From: Henckelia pumila
Lineage: Eukaryota > Streptophyta > Magnoliopsida > Lamiales > Gesneriaceae
Length of the DNA: 64,000 nucleotides
Reading direction: 5' to 3'
Assembly: GCF_033568475.1 (NCBI RefSeq)
Contig: NC_133123.1
Span: 159,665,753 to 159,729,752 of the forward strand
Position 1 is the stretch's first letter. Each line of letters opens with the position of its first letter. Under the pieces are notes generated by a model. That model saw nothing but the letters and a program-made list of their open reading frames with translations, was not told the DNA's origin and searched no databases. Below, one piece after another: positions 1 through 11,837 of the stretch. Position numbers and translations under genes: made by a program.

Positions 1-41
1 GTGTAATTACACAAATTGCCCCTTCCCTGTCATGTGATAAA

Positions 42-3000
42 ATGTTGGCGCAGCCATTGCTGCGAAGAAGCAGGACCATGAAATGTCTCCTCACTCAATC
101 ACTGCTGCAATTTCCTCTCCCTCATTTTCCAATTTCGGCCGCTAATATTGCTGATACCAACCAAATTCTCAACCTTCCTCCTTTTTTCTCTGTAATTCGC
201 ACCCTTTCGCATCATCACACTCCAGCATGCTTCAAGATCATTGCTTTTCACTACACTATATAGGTTGATTGGAGTTTTTTTCTCGATTGTAGGTTCGTGG
301 TTTTTTGGGCTCGAATTCGAGGATTAAACTCAGAGGGTATTGTTCGAATTCTATTACCGGGTTGAAGTCGATGGCGACGGCGAGACTTGTGCAGGACCCA
401 GAGTCTATTTCATACCTGAATCAACGAGAGGCAGCGGAAATCGATGAAATTCTCATGGGTCCACTTGGGTTTAGCGTCGATCAACTAATGGTCAGCTATT
501 TTTACGCTTTTGTTTAGCTGTGATTGTGCTTGAATGAATCAGCTTTTGGGATTGAAACTTGGAAAATATCGATTGCAGGAATTGGCTGGTTTGAGTGTGG
601 CTGCTTCAATAGCTGAGGTAAGATTTATGGCCGCGTCTTAGTTTGTAAACCGTCATGTTTTATTCCTTTTTGTTGGCAGTTGTTTTGTAATTTTTATCAA
701 TGCCTAGGAGCAGCAATCACATCTTACCTTTGGTCGTTAGCTGATGAGGTGCTTATTAGTAGGGGTTCTTTAGAATGGTTGCTCTCTTTTTCAAACATTA
801 AATATTATAATCACTGGCCCTTCTACATTTCCTTACTAGTTCAAAGTGCTACAACAGGATGAAATACTTTGTGAATTCAAGGGAATGATGGAAAATACTG
901 TTGATATTGAAAGTCTTAAAATGACAACTCACTCAGAAGCCTCACTTGATTTTTATTTAGGGTCGTTATATCTGGAAATGAAGTCGAGCCCATACCGGTG
1001 CTTTAGATATGTAAGCTGTGTGTCTAGTTGAATGGGCCTACCCATAATAATGTGCAAGGTCTCTATTTTCTTTTGGGTTAGCTTTTGGAGAAAACATTTT
1101 TATGGAAACTTCCTCGTTGTTATGTGCACTGTTATATTTTGGAGTTTTGAATACAAGGGAGATGTTTTACTTGAACTGAACTCAAAAGAACGCTCTTCTT
1201 ATGCAGGTATATAAACCAACCGAATGTACCCGTGTTCTTGCTATATGTGGCCCGGGGAATAATGGAGGTGATGGCCTTGTAGCTGCTCGTCATTTGCATC
1301 ACTTTGGATATAAACCAGTTATTTGTTATCCAAAACGCACTGCTAAAGCTCTTTATAATGGGTTGGTAATGCAGGTATTGCCGTATTGGATATGGCTCAA
1401 TTTTATTAGCGCACATAACCTAACCTAGCAGCATTGCTTATGCATTAATTTTTTGTAGTTGGAGTCACTTGCCATTCCTTTCCTGTCAGTGGAAGACCTA
1501 CCTGTGGATTTGTCCACAAGCTATGCCGTCATAGTGGATGCAATATTTGGGTTCTCATTTCATGGTACTTATTAGTTTATTTTAGTTGTATCTTTCTTTT
1601 AAAAAGAATTTTGTTACTAAACAATTTTTTATGATGCTTTTCTGTTTGGCGTTTAACTTTTATGATTTTTATGGCACATTAACTTCTGTAGTTTTCTGAA
1701 GAGCGATACTTTTGTAAAAAAATTCTATATTTCAAAAATATATGGAACTTATATTAGTGTTGAGATTCTAGACTTCCTGGTCTTTGCAATTTTGAAATGT
1801 TTGGATCGTAATCATAGGTTAAGGAGGAAGTCATGAGATCAATGAATTAGTAAGTTGTGAGATCGCCCGTGTATCAGTCAAGTTCATACCCACCCTTACA
1901 CGTGGAGATGGCAATAATTGTTGCCAGAAAATGTCTGGCTGCCTGTTGGGTAATATGTCGAAAGACTACTGACTAGTGACTACTGAGATCTTCTAGGAAG
2001 ATCTTCACTGTTAATTTTTCCGCTGACATATCTCTGTAAATTATTCTTATTCATAATTTTTCAACTCCTAGTTAGGCCATTTTAAATAAATAAAATAAAA
2101 AAAGTTGTATGGGTATTCTTATATTTTTCTGATGATTTATTTAATTTACTATTCATTTATATGAGACGGTTACATTCACTCTATTGAGTTCAAATAATGC
2201 AATTTAGAGATTATTTGCCATGGGCTACTGCAGTAGCTTTCATATAATCCAGCTATGTTTGATAACGTCTATTCTACTCATCCAGGTAGTCCTAGGCCTC
2301 CTTTTGATGGTCTGATACAGAGGTTGGCAGACTTAGGAAATCTCAATCAAAAGCAACAGAAATTACCTGCCATAGTCTCTGTTGATATTCCATCTGGATG
2401 GCATGTTGAAGAAGGTGATCTTAGTGGCGAAGGAATCAAACCAAATATGCTGGTATCTATTTATTTTGGGAATTTCTCTTCTTTATCACTAAGCATCTTT
2501 AAGATGGCATTTTTCTTTTCCTCTCCTGTCGATGAGAACATTAAAATGTGGCTAGCTGTGTATAGGTTTCATTAACTGCTCCTAAGTTGTGCGCCAAAAA
2601 GTTTTCTGGTCCTCATCACTTTCTAGGTGGCAGATTTGTTCCCCCATCAATCGCAGAGAAATTCAAGCTTAACCTGCCAGAATATCCTGGAAGTTCTATG
2701 TGTATTCGCATTGGAAAGCCTCCACGTGTTGACATGTCCACTCTTAGAGAAAACTATATCTCTCCAGAGTTTTCTGAGGACCAAGCTGATGCTGATCCCT
2801 TTGCTCAGGTATTGGCTTCACATCAAACTGTGTGACTGTTTTCTTTTCCACTTAAACATCGTCTGTGTCCAGAAATGGATTTTGGCATGGACCATTACTT
2901 GTGTAGAACAGAAGAAAAGGAAGTACTGTGCCGGACATTTACATCAAGCTGAATATAGATCGAGATGAAATTTCTTAACAGTATTACATATGCTTTTTGT

Positions 3001-5164
3001 AATTTATAGTTTTTTCTTGTGTTGCTGTAGTTCCAAAAATGGTTTGATGATGCCATGGCATCTGGATTGAAGGAACCTAATGCCATGTCACTTTCTACAA
3101 CTGGAAAAGATGGAAAACCGTAAGTTTCTTAAAATTTTGATTTTATGGGCGCTATGGCACTTGCAGGTGAGAACTCTTACAAGTTACAACTAGGTGAAGT
3201 GGCTTGGTTCCTGCAAAAATGACCTTTTGTCTTTTACCGTGTTGGTGTTTCTCCTTGTTACTTCTGTTGAATTTTCATTAAAGCCTGTGTAATTTTATGT
3301 GTTGCTACAGTTCATCAAGAATGGTCTTGCTGAAAGGGCTTGACAAAGATGGTTTTGTCTGGTGAGCCTGCTGTATTACATCATAGTGATATACAGTACA
3401 TTGCTTTGATGAATTTAGTCTAGTTTTTCTTCTGAGAATTCACAACCTCTCATCTTTTGGATAGGTACACAAATTATGAAAGTCGAAAGGCTCATCAAAT
3501 ATCAGAAAATCCTCATGCAGCGCTCCTGTTTTATTGGGATGCTTTGAATCGTCAGGTATTTGTTATATTTTCTCTAACGGTGGCAGCATTTTCTTTATCT
3601 GAGGAACTTCATTGTTTCCTATCACTATTTTAAAATCGAGGAGAAAATAAAAATTGTGGTTCGTGCACTGTAACAAACATGCCTTGAGAAGAATTCACAA
3701 AGGTTATAACTGGTATCAACGCCTTCTAGTCTCCGAGGTACTTAAAACATCATTTCCAAATTCTAAATACCAAATCCCCAGAACTAGGTTGCACCTTGAA
3801 CTAGACCTTAACCATCACTTGGCTAGCTTGTGCTTCAGAGTTTATAAGATTCTCAAAAAATGCTTACTATCATGAAGAATTAAATACTGCAACATTATTT
3901 GTCTTGAATATTTCTTGGATGAGCAAATGTTCATTGTGCATTGTTGCTTCAGGTAAGGATTGAAGGGCCAGTGCAAAAGGTTTCAGACGAAGAATCTGAG
4001 AAATACTTTCACAGCCGACCAAGAGGAAGCCAGATTGGGGCAATAGTTAGCAAACAGGTTTTTTTTTTTTTTGCCTTTTTAGGTTTGATTTCTTGCATCC
4101 TGTCAATATCTCTGTTATGTTCCTACATATTGCCTAGATCTGTCTCTTATTTTCCTTCAGAGTACGGTAATCTCTGGAAGACATATTCTCCACCAACAAG
4201 AAGAAGAGCTGGAGGCTAAGTTTGCTGATGGGTTAGTTATTTATGCTTAACCACTAAACACCTTATTTTTATATACATTCTGCATGGATTAGCCTGGGTG
4301 GAGAGTTTCAGCTGCATTCCAGCACGCATCATATTCATGCATTCCTAGATTTAAATTTAAATTAAATGTGCAAACCAATCCATTTACATCCGCTTTTGAT
4401 CAGTTTGGCTGAATCCGAGGATCAGGGACAATTCGCCGTCATGTTGATGGTGGATTTCTCATTGACTGGTTTCATTATGATAATATAGCAATTTTTGCAT
4501 TCTGGCATAGAATATCCTCTTTTGGCAATGCATTGTCAAAAGTGGAGATAGAAACTCAGCACTCCACACTTGACCAAGTTGGTCATGATGATTATCTGTT
4601 GTAAACCAACTTTGTAAAACCATAAAATTTATTGCTTGTAATATGGATGGGCTAGAGGGACTAGCCAATGGACATCCTTATTTTCAAGTTGTGTCAAATA
4701 CCATATTAACGTCGTGCTATCTGGCTTGATTATTGACTGAGAAACGAAGTGTTTTATTTTTACCTTTTCTTCATGTGGCAACGCAGAAGCCTGATCCCGA
4801 AACCAAAATATTGGGGAGGATATAGACTCAAACCGCAGCTTTTTGAGTTTTGGCAAGGACAGCCATCTCGCTTGCATGACAGGTGTGTTATTGAAAGTGA
4901 GAGTCTTTGAAACAGTAGAACACGTTACACGCTAGGTGTTGATTCGATGAATTCATTTGTATTGAAAATATTTACAGCTGTATCCATCCTTGATACATAA
5001 ACGTGCCTGTACATAAATATACATTCATTTGTGAGCGTGTGTTACAACTATTTATTTTCCTTTTTTGATAACATCATATGACCCTTGTATTACAATGTTT
5101 CAGGTTACGTTACACTCCAGAGTTCGGGGAGAATGTTTGGAAAATTGATAGATTGTCTCCATGA
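42..5164 (+). CDS. PDX3: Pyridoxine/pyridoxamine 5'-phosphate oxidase with N-terminal NAD(P)HX-epimerase-like domain (plastid-targeted)
   Basis: The protein converts pyridoxine or pyridoxamine phosphate to pyridoxal phosphate (B6 salvage), and its YjeF_N domain is expected to epimerise damaged NAD(P)HX. Fourteen exons were read: 42-191, 293-490, 579-617, 1207-1374, 1459-1564, 2286-2452, 2566-2808, 3031-3119, 3311-3361, 3465-3555, 3953-4057, 4161-4231, 4787-4882, 5104-5164. They total 1635 nt (544 aa). All introns are GT-AG. A Ser/Pro-rich N-terminus looks like a plastid transit peptide. The YjeF_N domain follows with GPGNNGGDG (about residues 144-152), then PNPOx from about residue 358 with [17 protein letters not shown] and GQPSRLHDR, ending in RLSP. 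Starting at the second ATG (position 78) gives 532 aa, close to Arabidopsis PDX3 (530 aa from memory). The first intron (192-292) is the least certain join. A two-codon ATG-TGA uORF sits at 33-38. Confidence 0.95.
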
Positions 5165-6295
5165 CTAGTATTCTCAGTATCTTCATTATGAGATCTTAAT
5201 TCTAAATTTCCATTTGTTTCTTTTTTTTCTTTTTCTTATTTCTTTTTTTTTTTTTTTTTTTTTTTTATAACAGTACAATGTTGTGAGACAATATGCACAC
5301 ATGATTATAGCCCCGGGTTACATGAAATCTTCTTAGTTCTCGGTACAATTTGCATGGTGTGGCAGTTGAAATCATCTTAGTGTAATAAGGCACGGTTTTG
5401 AGTTACATATCAATCTATTGATAATTTATCTTACGTAATCTCATGTTTAATTTATCATATTATTTATTCATCCCTAATTATTTATGTTACATCAATCAAA
5501 TTAAATTATGAATAATTTATTTTACGTCAATCAAATCATTGAATTGATGTTACAATATTATCTTTAAAAAAATAATATTATTTATATTTTATTAATTTTT
5601 AAAAGAATAAAATAATAATTTATCCTCTTATTCGAACTTTAATCATTCAAATAAAAAAAACTATTATTTATCAATCAAACACGATATTATATTTCTTTTT
5701 TTAATTTATTTTTTTATTATATTATATTATTTATCTCTAAATTATTATCTAATCTTTAACATCAAAGATACTATTTAAGGATATTATCGACCACTTACAA
5801 AATCGAACGCTGGTTTAACAGTTTTATCACTAAAAAACTAGCCGGACAAAACAAAATCCAGGTTCACAAATTGAACTCTACAGTTATATAATTCTTCTGT
5901 TAAGAGTAAAGTGGAGCCTCAGAAGGGAAAAAACAAAACAAAAACAAAAATGAAAATAGGAAAAAACAAAATTCCCCAAGCGATTCAAGTTACTGGTTGA
6001 TATTAAGAATAGCAACTAGTACAAACTTTCAGTCAATGTACATGGAAACTAAAATTTGAGAAGGGGTCAAGGAAGTCAACGCAGATCCTAGAGTCTATCA
6101 TGATAAAATCCAGAAATGAATTGTGAATAAAGTTGCATAATTGATCGTTGTTACAGATGCATGATTCCTGCGAGATTGCCAGAGTGCATTGAGTATATGC
6201 CTTCTTCATCAGGGGCCATTCACTCTAAGTCAACAAATGTACCTCCGATCTTACGGATTTAGGTGTACCCCAGCTATTTGAATAGAAAATGGGTG
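5165..6295. other. Intergenic between convergent genes; poly-T tract and AT-rich MITE remnant
   Basis: This gap lies between the 3' ends of the PDX3-like gene (+) and the E2F-like gene (-). It contains a T-rich tract at about 5219-5266. From 5404 to 5760 it holds a very AT-rich stretch resembling the reverse complement of the MITE at 61009-61402 (listed separately). The rest probably includes both 3' UTRs. I see no coding sequence. Confidence 0.6.
5404..5760 (-). repeat. Degenerate AT-rich MITE, same family as 61009-61402
   Basis: The stretch repeats motifs such as TTATGTTACATCAATCAAAT and TTTTACGTCAATCAAATCAT. The reverse complement of 61100-61400 carries the same order of motifs (ATCAATCAAATCATTAA, AATAATATTATT, ATCAATCAAAT). 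No clean terminal repeats remain here. Similarity was judged by eye in AT-rich DNA, so family membership is moderately supported only. Confidence 0.45.
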
Positions 6296-8945
6296 TTAGG
6301 AAGTTAGTTGTATATGGTTCTTGCCAGCAACTTCAGAGTACCATGATTTCCATGCTTCAACATAGTGCGAGAACAGGTCCTTCAAAGCTGAGAAAACAAC
6401 CATGAAACAAGTTTCTGGTTAACAAAATTTGGGACAGCATTAGTGAAAATTATTGAGTGTATTTTAAGAGTAGTGGTGTATATGTGCGTGCACTGAATTC
6501 TTCTGTTTGGAAACCACATACTGAATAAATTGAATAATGCCACTCAATGAGGAGTCTCCATTTAATAAGTGTGGTTAAAGAATGGAAGGTTTCTAACTTT
6601 CTCTTCCTTTCCCACATGTATAATTGATCAATAGACAAGAAATGGTTAAGTGTAAGTTTAACCACTGGACTAAACAAATAATCAGTTGATGATAGCTCTT
6701 CTAATGTGACTGAAATCAATCGAGTAAAGTACCTTGATTATGATACTGAGGCCGATAAGTGGAGGCTAGACTATCCCAATCTATGACCTGTTTTTCTTTT
6801 TCATCTTGAGAAGCTCCGGCCTTGTGCACATTTGCAGGAGCAAAAGGACCAAACTGGTAGCTCTTGCCTCCCGTCTTTGTCCTTTCAACCTCATTATCCA
6901 AATTCTCTTGTTTAATTTGAATTGGTATATGTGGTTTGAGGAAATGGGATGCATCCCCATCCACCTTGAACCTCTTTATAGTAGCATTAGTAAGGTCAGT
7001 TCCAAAAACCCTTTTCTTGGGCTCACTCAAAACTAAGGAATCCACATTTCCATTATCAGGTTTTCCATTCAGCCCTAACCATCTGAAAGCAGGTTTTCTT
7101 GTTTCAGGATGATGTGTCTGAAAATCATTAAAGAGATAGATAAGCGTTAGAGTTACATGTATTTTAATCATTTGGAGCTTGTTCATGCGAAAGTTTATTG
7201 ATGAGAATAAAATATTGAAGTTCTGTACAACAGTTTTGGTTCTATACTCCTATCACTTAATAAGATGTCTCACCTTCTCTATAAAATTCATTGAAGACAG
7301 AACATTAGCTATATCATACAGCCTCCTAACCTTTGCTGCGGAGTTGCAAAAAGTAAGCATTAACCAAAGGAGTAATGCATATTTAATTTCAGAAATAACA
7401 AAACAAAAGTGAAGGTACATTACTTCTTGTAGTCATTGAACTGCGGTTTCCATCCCCAAGCAGTAGTTTTGCAGCATCATCAAGAGAAATCATATCCATC
7501 TGAACAATAATCACAGCATTATAAAACTGTATAGATTACAAATGAAATAAACCACAACTGCAAATAATTTAAACATTATCTTACATCAGTGCAAAGAAAA
7601 AGCTTAACAAAATTCTGAGTCAGAAGCCCAAGAGACTTCTCTTTTCTATTTTCACCTAAATATGGAAATAAATCAATCAATATTCAACACTCGCAATGTC
7701 CAAGATTAGGAACAGCCACAATCCACATAGAACATTGAACAATGAGGAGTAAATGACCAAGATTAATTACCAGATCTGTTTGACAAAGAACATTTAGGAA
7801 CAGAAATAGAGTCTGATTTATCAGTTTGACTTGAGTTGTTCATATCTGAGCACATCTCATCTTCTTCATCATCTGAAGTCTAAGGAAAAGAATAATGTCA
7901 AATAAGATGATAAAGAATCCTGCAATCTGATGACACCCAAGAATTTAGTGGTGAGAAAACATCAAGGAGCTAAAAACATGAATTGAAAATATATATTTAA
8001 AAATAAAAGGAAAGAAAAACTTTCATTTCAGTTGGATCTGCCCACGACCACATAACCAGAATCATCCAAATTAAAATTTTCAATAAATAAATCTTTAGAG
8101 GGGCATACTTTCTCAGAGCAACTTGTTTCAAATGCAGAGCCATTCTCCTTGAAGCCCTCTTTCTGCAGGGGAAGAAAATATCGAAAGAACTTATAAATAA
8201 ACAAATTCAGCCAAGCCTCGAGGAAAACAACAAAAGCAGTAAGAAAAAATGTCATTTACTTTTAGGTCTTCCAAAGCCTTAGGGATTGCCCCGAACCCTT
8301 TCCATGTGTAGCGATTCTTGGCCTTCCGTGCAAGGATCTGAGATACAGATATGCAGAATCCTAGTTTTCAGGTCTAGACTAAAATCCCATGTAATTAAAC
8401 TCCCAATTTTTCATTAAATTATGAAGAGATTCGGATTTAAGAACTTCTTACGCCAATGCTTTCCAGAACGTTCACGATGTCATAAATTCGTCGCCTTTCC
8501 ACCCCTGCAATAAAATTAAAGGAAATCCCAGATCCAGATTACCGAGCAATGTTTTTATAAAGAAGCTCATTAAAATCAGACTCAATCAAATTTGAGGGAG
8601 TGCCTTGCCGATACATACCAAGTCGCGAAGCTGCATCGTCGAGCCCAATCGTTTCGACACCATCTCTATTATACAAGCTCAGGAAACTGAACAAATACGA
8701 AAAACAAAATCAACCCACAAATTTTCCAAACTACAGCTCGTGCACAAAAGTATGAACTTGAAGTTTCAACAAAACACACACACACAGTTAAAGAAATGAG
8801 AAGAATGGGTCCTTGATTTAAAATGAAGGACAAAAAAAAATTACTTGGTGCATAAAAGACCCAGAGATTTCTGTTTGCGGCAATATGGGGCATCTTTAGA
8901 TCCAGAATCCATGGCTGCCGCTGCATGGACCTCGGGTAAAGCCAT
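6296..8945 (-). CDS. Atypical E2F transcription factor (DP-E2F-like, DEL/E2Fe type)
   Basis: Atypical E2Fs bind E2F sites as monomers without a DP partner. Arabidopsis DEL1/E2Fe restrains endoreduplication by repressing the APC/C activator CCS52A. Eleven exons on the minus strand: 8945-8845, 8686-8619, 8504-8452, 8337-8260, 8162-8109, 7879-7771, 7655-7585, 7499-7424, 7335-7274, 7117-6733, 6387-6296. They total 1149 nt (382 aa). Two winged-helix DNA-binding domains are visible: the first around residues 24-92 with RRRIYDIVNVLE, the second around 155-224 with RRLYDIANVLSS. Each begins with a KSLGLL motif. An acidic spacer (DDEEDE) lies between them. No dimerisation or Rb-binding region is seen, as expected for this class. 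The ATG at 8945 is the first; another at 8912 would shorten the protein by 11 residues. Closest remembered relative is Arabidopsis E2Fe/DEL1; E2Fd or E2Ff type is not excluded. Confidence 0.93.
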
Positions 8946-9484
8946 GAGAAATCTCTTCAAACAAGTATATCGATCAGTAAGCAGTAACGCAGAATGTATA
9001 TACAACCCAAAACACACACAATAAAGCGTATCACTGCGTGTGCTTGGATACCGTTGAAAAGGGTTCCTTCAGTGGCGGCAATCGGATGAATCGAGGGTTT
9101 GTATGTGAAATACGTACGATTGCGATAATTTGTCGATTTGGGGGAGGGAATTCGAATGTTTGAAAATGGGCCATGCAAAAACAGCGGGAATTTGAACGTT
9201 GTTTTTGGATGCGCTGACGCGCCGATGAATACGAAATTACTGTTTTGACCTCGCTGGAGCGTGGTTTGTTTCCTAACGTGGGAGGGCATTCGTGGAATTT
9301 CGCACGGGGTTGGGTGATTTGCGGGGAATCTTATGATGTAATTACTCATCACGTGGATAGATTTGCCTTTTACTCCGTTGTTTGTTTAATCATTCATCAT
9401 TTGTTTAACTCAAAAAAAAAAAAAAAAAATCACTCATCATTTGTTTTTACTAATTTTATTTTTTATTTTTTTCTATAGGTCAAT
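8946..9484. other. Upstream region of the E2F-like gene
   Basis: This gene-free stretch holds the presumed 5' UTR and promoter of the minus-strand E2F-like gene. It is GC-richer than the DNA beyond it, includes the E2F-like site at 9183-9193, and ends in an A-run near 9412-9429. No convincing small gene is seen; open frames here have no recognisable features. Confidence 0.5.
9183..9193 (-). promoter_or_regulatory. Candidate E2F-binding site upstream of the E2F-like gene
   Basis: On the minus strand this reads AAATTCCCGCT, containing TTCCCGC. It matches the consensus TTTSSCGC at seven of eight positions. It lies about 240 bp upstream of the start codon of the DEL-type gene, consistent with the known E2F regulation of DEL1 in Arabidopsis. 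It is a single site found by eye and could be chance. Confidence 0.4.
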
Positions 9485-9960
9485 CCGATCACGGTTATTT
9501 TCGTTGAGTCGAAACGATCGTATGGCACTGAAAGTCGAGACCGTTGTTTCAGTTGCAATCAAAGTTGGAATCGAAAACTAACGATTTTATTTTTGGTTTG
9601 AGATAACGAAAATTTATAATTGAGATCAGAAACGAAATTACATGAAATTGTAACCGATATCATAAATTGGTTTTGGATTTTAAGTAACTTTTATTCTGTT
9701 TTTTTACTAATTTTTTTTAAATTTTCATTTTATTCGTTGATCCGATCATAGTTCTCTTCATCGAATTGACATGATCGTCCAAAACCAAAAAGCTTAAATC
9801 GTTTTATGAGTTCCGAATCTAAAAATATAATCGGTAACTAACAACTCTATTTTGGCTCTAGTAAAAAAAATAAAAAAAAAATAAAAAAAACTGGAATTAA
9901 ATTTAGAAACACATTTATGTACATTGTAACTGATATCATAAATTATTAAATTTTAAGTTC
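9485..9960. repeat. Diverged direct repeat, two units about 260-275 bp apart
   Basis: Two segments share the same order of motifs. A 'CCGATCA..GTT.T..TTC.T' block lies near 9485 and again near 9740. An 'ATTGTAAC.GATATCATAAATT' block lies near 9646 and again near 9926. The units are heavily diverged, so this is an old tandem duplication or two remnants of one element. No coding sequence is seen. Confidence 0.4.
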
Positions 9961-10606
9961 CCGCGATACATTGAGATTATTGGATTTAGCTAGATTTAAT
10001 TAAACAGCTACTTTTTCACTCTTCAAAATGATAAATATTTAATGATTTAATTATTTTAAGTAACAAATATTCGATCATAAGTTTATTGCTTATTATTTAA
10101 CGGTGTATCTTAAATTGATATTTAGAATTCAGAAACCTGTAGATATTTTATGGACTTTCAATTTTTTTGTTAGAAAATTGAATCCAACTTCCTTGATTGA
10201 ATATAAAACTATTGCATTAAAAGAAATGAATTCAACTTCCTTTTATTAAATATAAAACTATTAATTTCTTGATGACTAAATGGACTCTTATCATTTTCAG
10301 AAATACAAAGGCTCCGTTTGATATCAAAAGGTGTTTGCATGACCATTTAAATATTTAAAAAAGTATTTTTTAAGTAAAATTTAAAGTTTTTTCAAAGCCC
10401 AAAATTAAAAATTAAAAATTAAAAAAGCACTTTTTAAAAATAAAAAAAAAATCTATGAAATTCAAACGAACTCAAAAACTCCATTGAACTTATACAAATA
10501 TAGATCGGATTTGAAATTCATCTAAATTGCGTTTAACTTGATAACAGATTTTAGTATATGATTATAAATAACTCATGTGGCGATGAACTTATTATTATTT
10601 TTAAAA
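9961..10606. other. AT-rich intergenic DNA
   Basis: No gene is seen. The stretch is homopolymer-rich. It includes a motif near 10311 (GGCTCCGTTTGATATC) resembling MITE ends, without a visible partner. It runs into the trinucleotide microsatellite beside the Tat-type retrotransposon. Confidence 0.4.
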
Positions 10607-10649
10607 TAATAATAATAACAACAACAACAATAATAATAATAATAATAAT
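10607..10649. repeat. (AAT/AAC)n microsatellite, left flank of the Tat element
   Basis: An AT-rich trinucleotide tract (AATAAT, ACAACA, then AATAAT repeats) ends exactly where the left LTR begins. Its last five bases, ATAAT (10645-10649), equal the five bases after the right LTR (20509-20513). The retrotransposon therefore seems to have inserted into this microsatellite. Confidence 0.8.
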
Positions 10650-11375
10650 TGATGATGGTTGTAAAACCAGGGTCCGGGCTATTAGGGTAGTGTTGTGGGC
10701 CTGACGTGGTGGCCGGGCTAATGGAAGTAATACATGAACTGCCCTTCCTTAATCAAGGTGATCTGCACACCAAAGAAGGGAATAAAAAGCACGTTAGTGG
10801 GACGCCGGAGGAAGTTCCGGCGGGGCCACTCTGATGCTTAAGTTAGACTTAGAAATAGAGTGGGCTTTTTAGAGAAAATGAGTATAGTGCTTTGGAAATT
10901 TAGGTGAACATACCTCTACAAATATCTGTGACCAGATATTTAAAGGCCTTGGAGTGAGAGTGTCACTCCGCAATTCCCGGGTAGTGGCCACGATCTGGAT
11001 CGTGGGTGTGGTAGTTGCTCATGTTTGCCTGTCATGTACGATGAACCCGGAAAGCTTGGGTTGGTGATAATCGTGGGGATCATGCCCTTAAAACACGGGC
11101 TTTATATAGTCCTGCAGACCTGGTTTTCCGGGCTCCTGAGGCTGCTGGGCTACCTTAATACGGCCCTACCACTCCGGGTCATTCGTGGCCCGGGCCTCCT
11201 GGCTTACCGGGACATCACTACTCATCCCAAAAATAGTCGGGCTAGAGTCTTAATCGCTGTCCCGACTTATAGTTCCGCCACCCTTGCTTTAATACAACCC
11301 TGTAATCCCTGACTCTTTATGTCCCTGTTCCCCGGGGCATATGTGGCCCTGCTCCCCTGTCTTGCCGGGGCATCA
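10650..11375 (-). repeat. 3' LTR of the Tat element (left copy)
   Basis: This copy is near-identical to 19782-20508. In element orientation it begins TGATGCCCCGG and ends CCATCATCA. The direct continuation beyond 11375 repeats a segment from inside the LTR (see 11376-11837). Confidence 0.92.
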
Positions 11376-11837
11376 CTACTCAGCCCAAAAATAGTCGGGC
11401 TAGAGTCTCACTCGCTGTCCTGACTTACAGTCCTGCCCCTGGCTGTTCAAAGCCTTGCTACCCCGGCCTTGTGGGTGTATCGTCCAGTAATGTCCAAAAA
11501 TTCTAGGGCTGACGTTAACCCTAGAATTTTGAAAAGACGGGCAGGTGTCAGAAGACGTTATCTGTCCTTTCGACTGCCCGCGTCATCATTACACTGCCCG
11601 GTTCAACTTCCCAAGATCATCCTTACCCTTCGATCATATTTTCATCTACGGTCAGCATTAAAGCTCTTCGCCTATAAAAACAAAACCCCCTTCCTTCACT
11701 TTTTCTTTACTTTTCCTATTCACGTATTCCCTCCCTGCTACTAAACTTCTCCGGCTCCGGCGACTCCGCGTAGCAAGCTTGCTTTCTTTTGTAAGTTTTC
11801 TGTCTATCTTACCTTAAAGTTTCCTTGTCCTTTGAAC
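11376..11837. other. Tat internal region: LTR-derived partial repeat, then leader of the antisense gene
   Basis: Bases from about 11371 to 11440 (CATCACTACTCAGCCCAAAA and onward) repeat the LTR-internal stretch at about 11212-11285. A piece of LTR is thus tandemly duplicated at the inner LTR edge. No classical polypurine tract stands out next to the LTR in element orientation; GGGCTGAGTAG is the nearest purine-rich run. The remainder holds the presumed promoter and 5' UTR of the plus-strand gene that starts at 11838. Confidence 0.6.
11673..11680 (+). promoter_or_regulatory. TATA box of the antisense gene
   Basis: TATAAAAA lies 158 bp before the ATG at 11838, inside the retrotransposon but outside its LTR. 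It suggests an independent promoter for the plus-strand spliced gene. The match is by sequence only. Confidence 0.55.

Noticed and set aside
8669-9352. Open frames of 85 and 131 codons on the minus strand
   Set aside because: The first reads the E2F-like gene's first exon in the wrong frame; the second lies in its promoter. Neither shows domain features.
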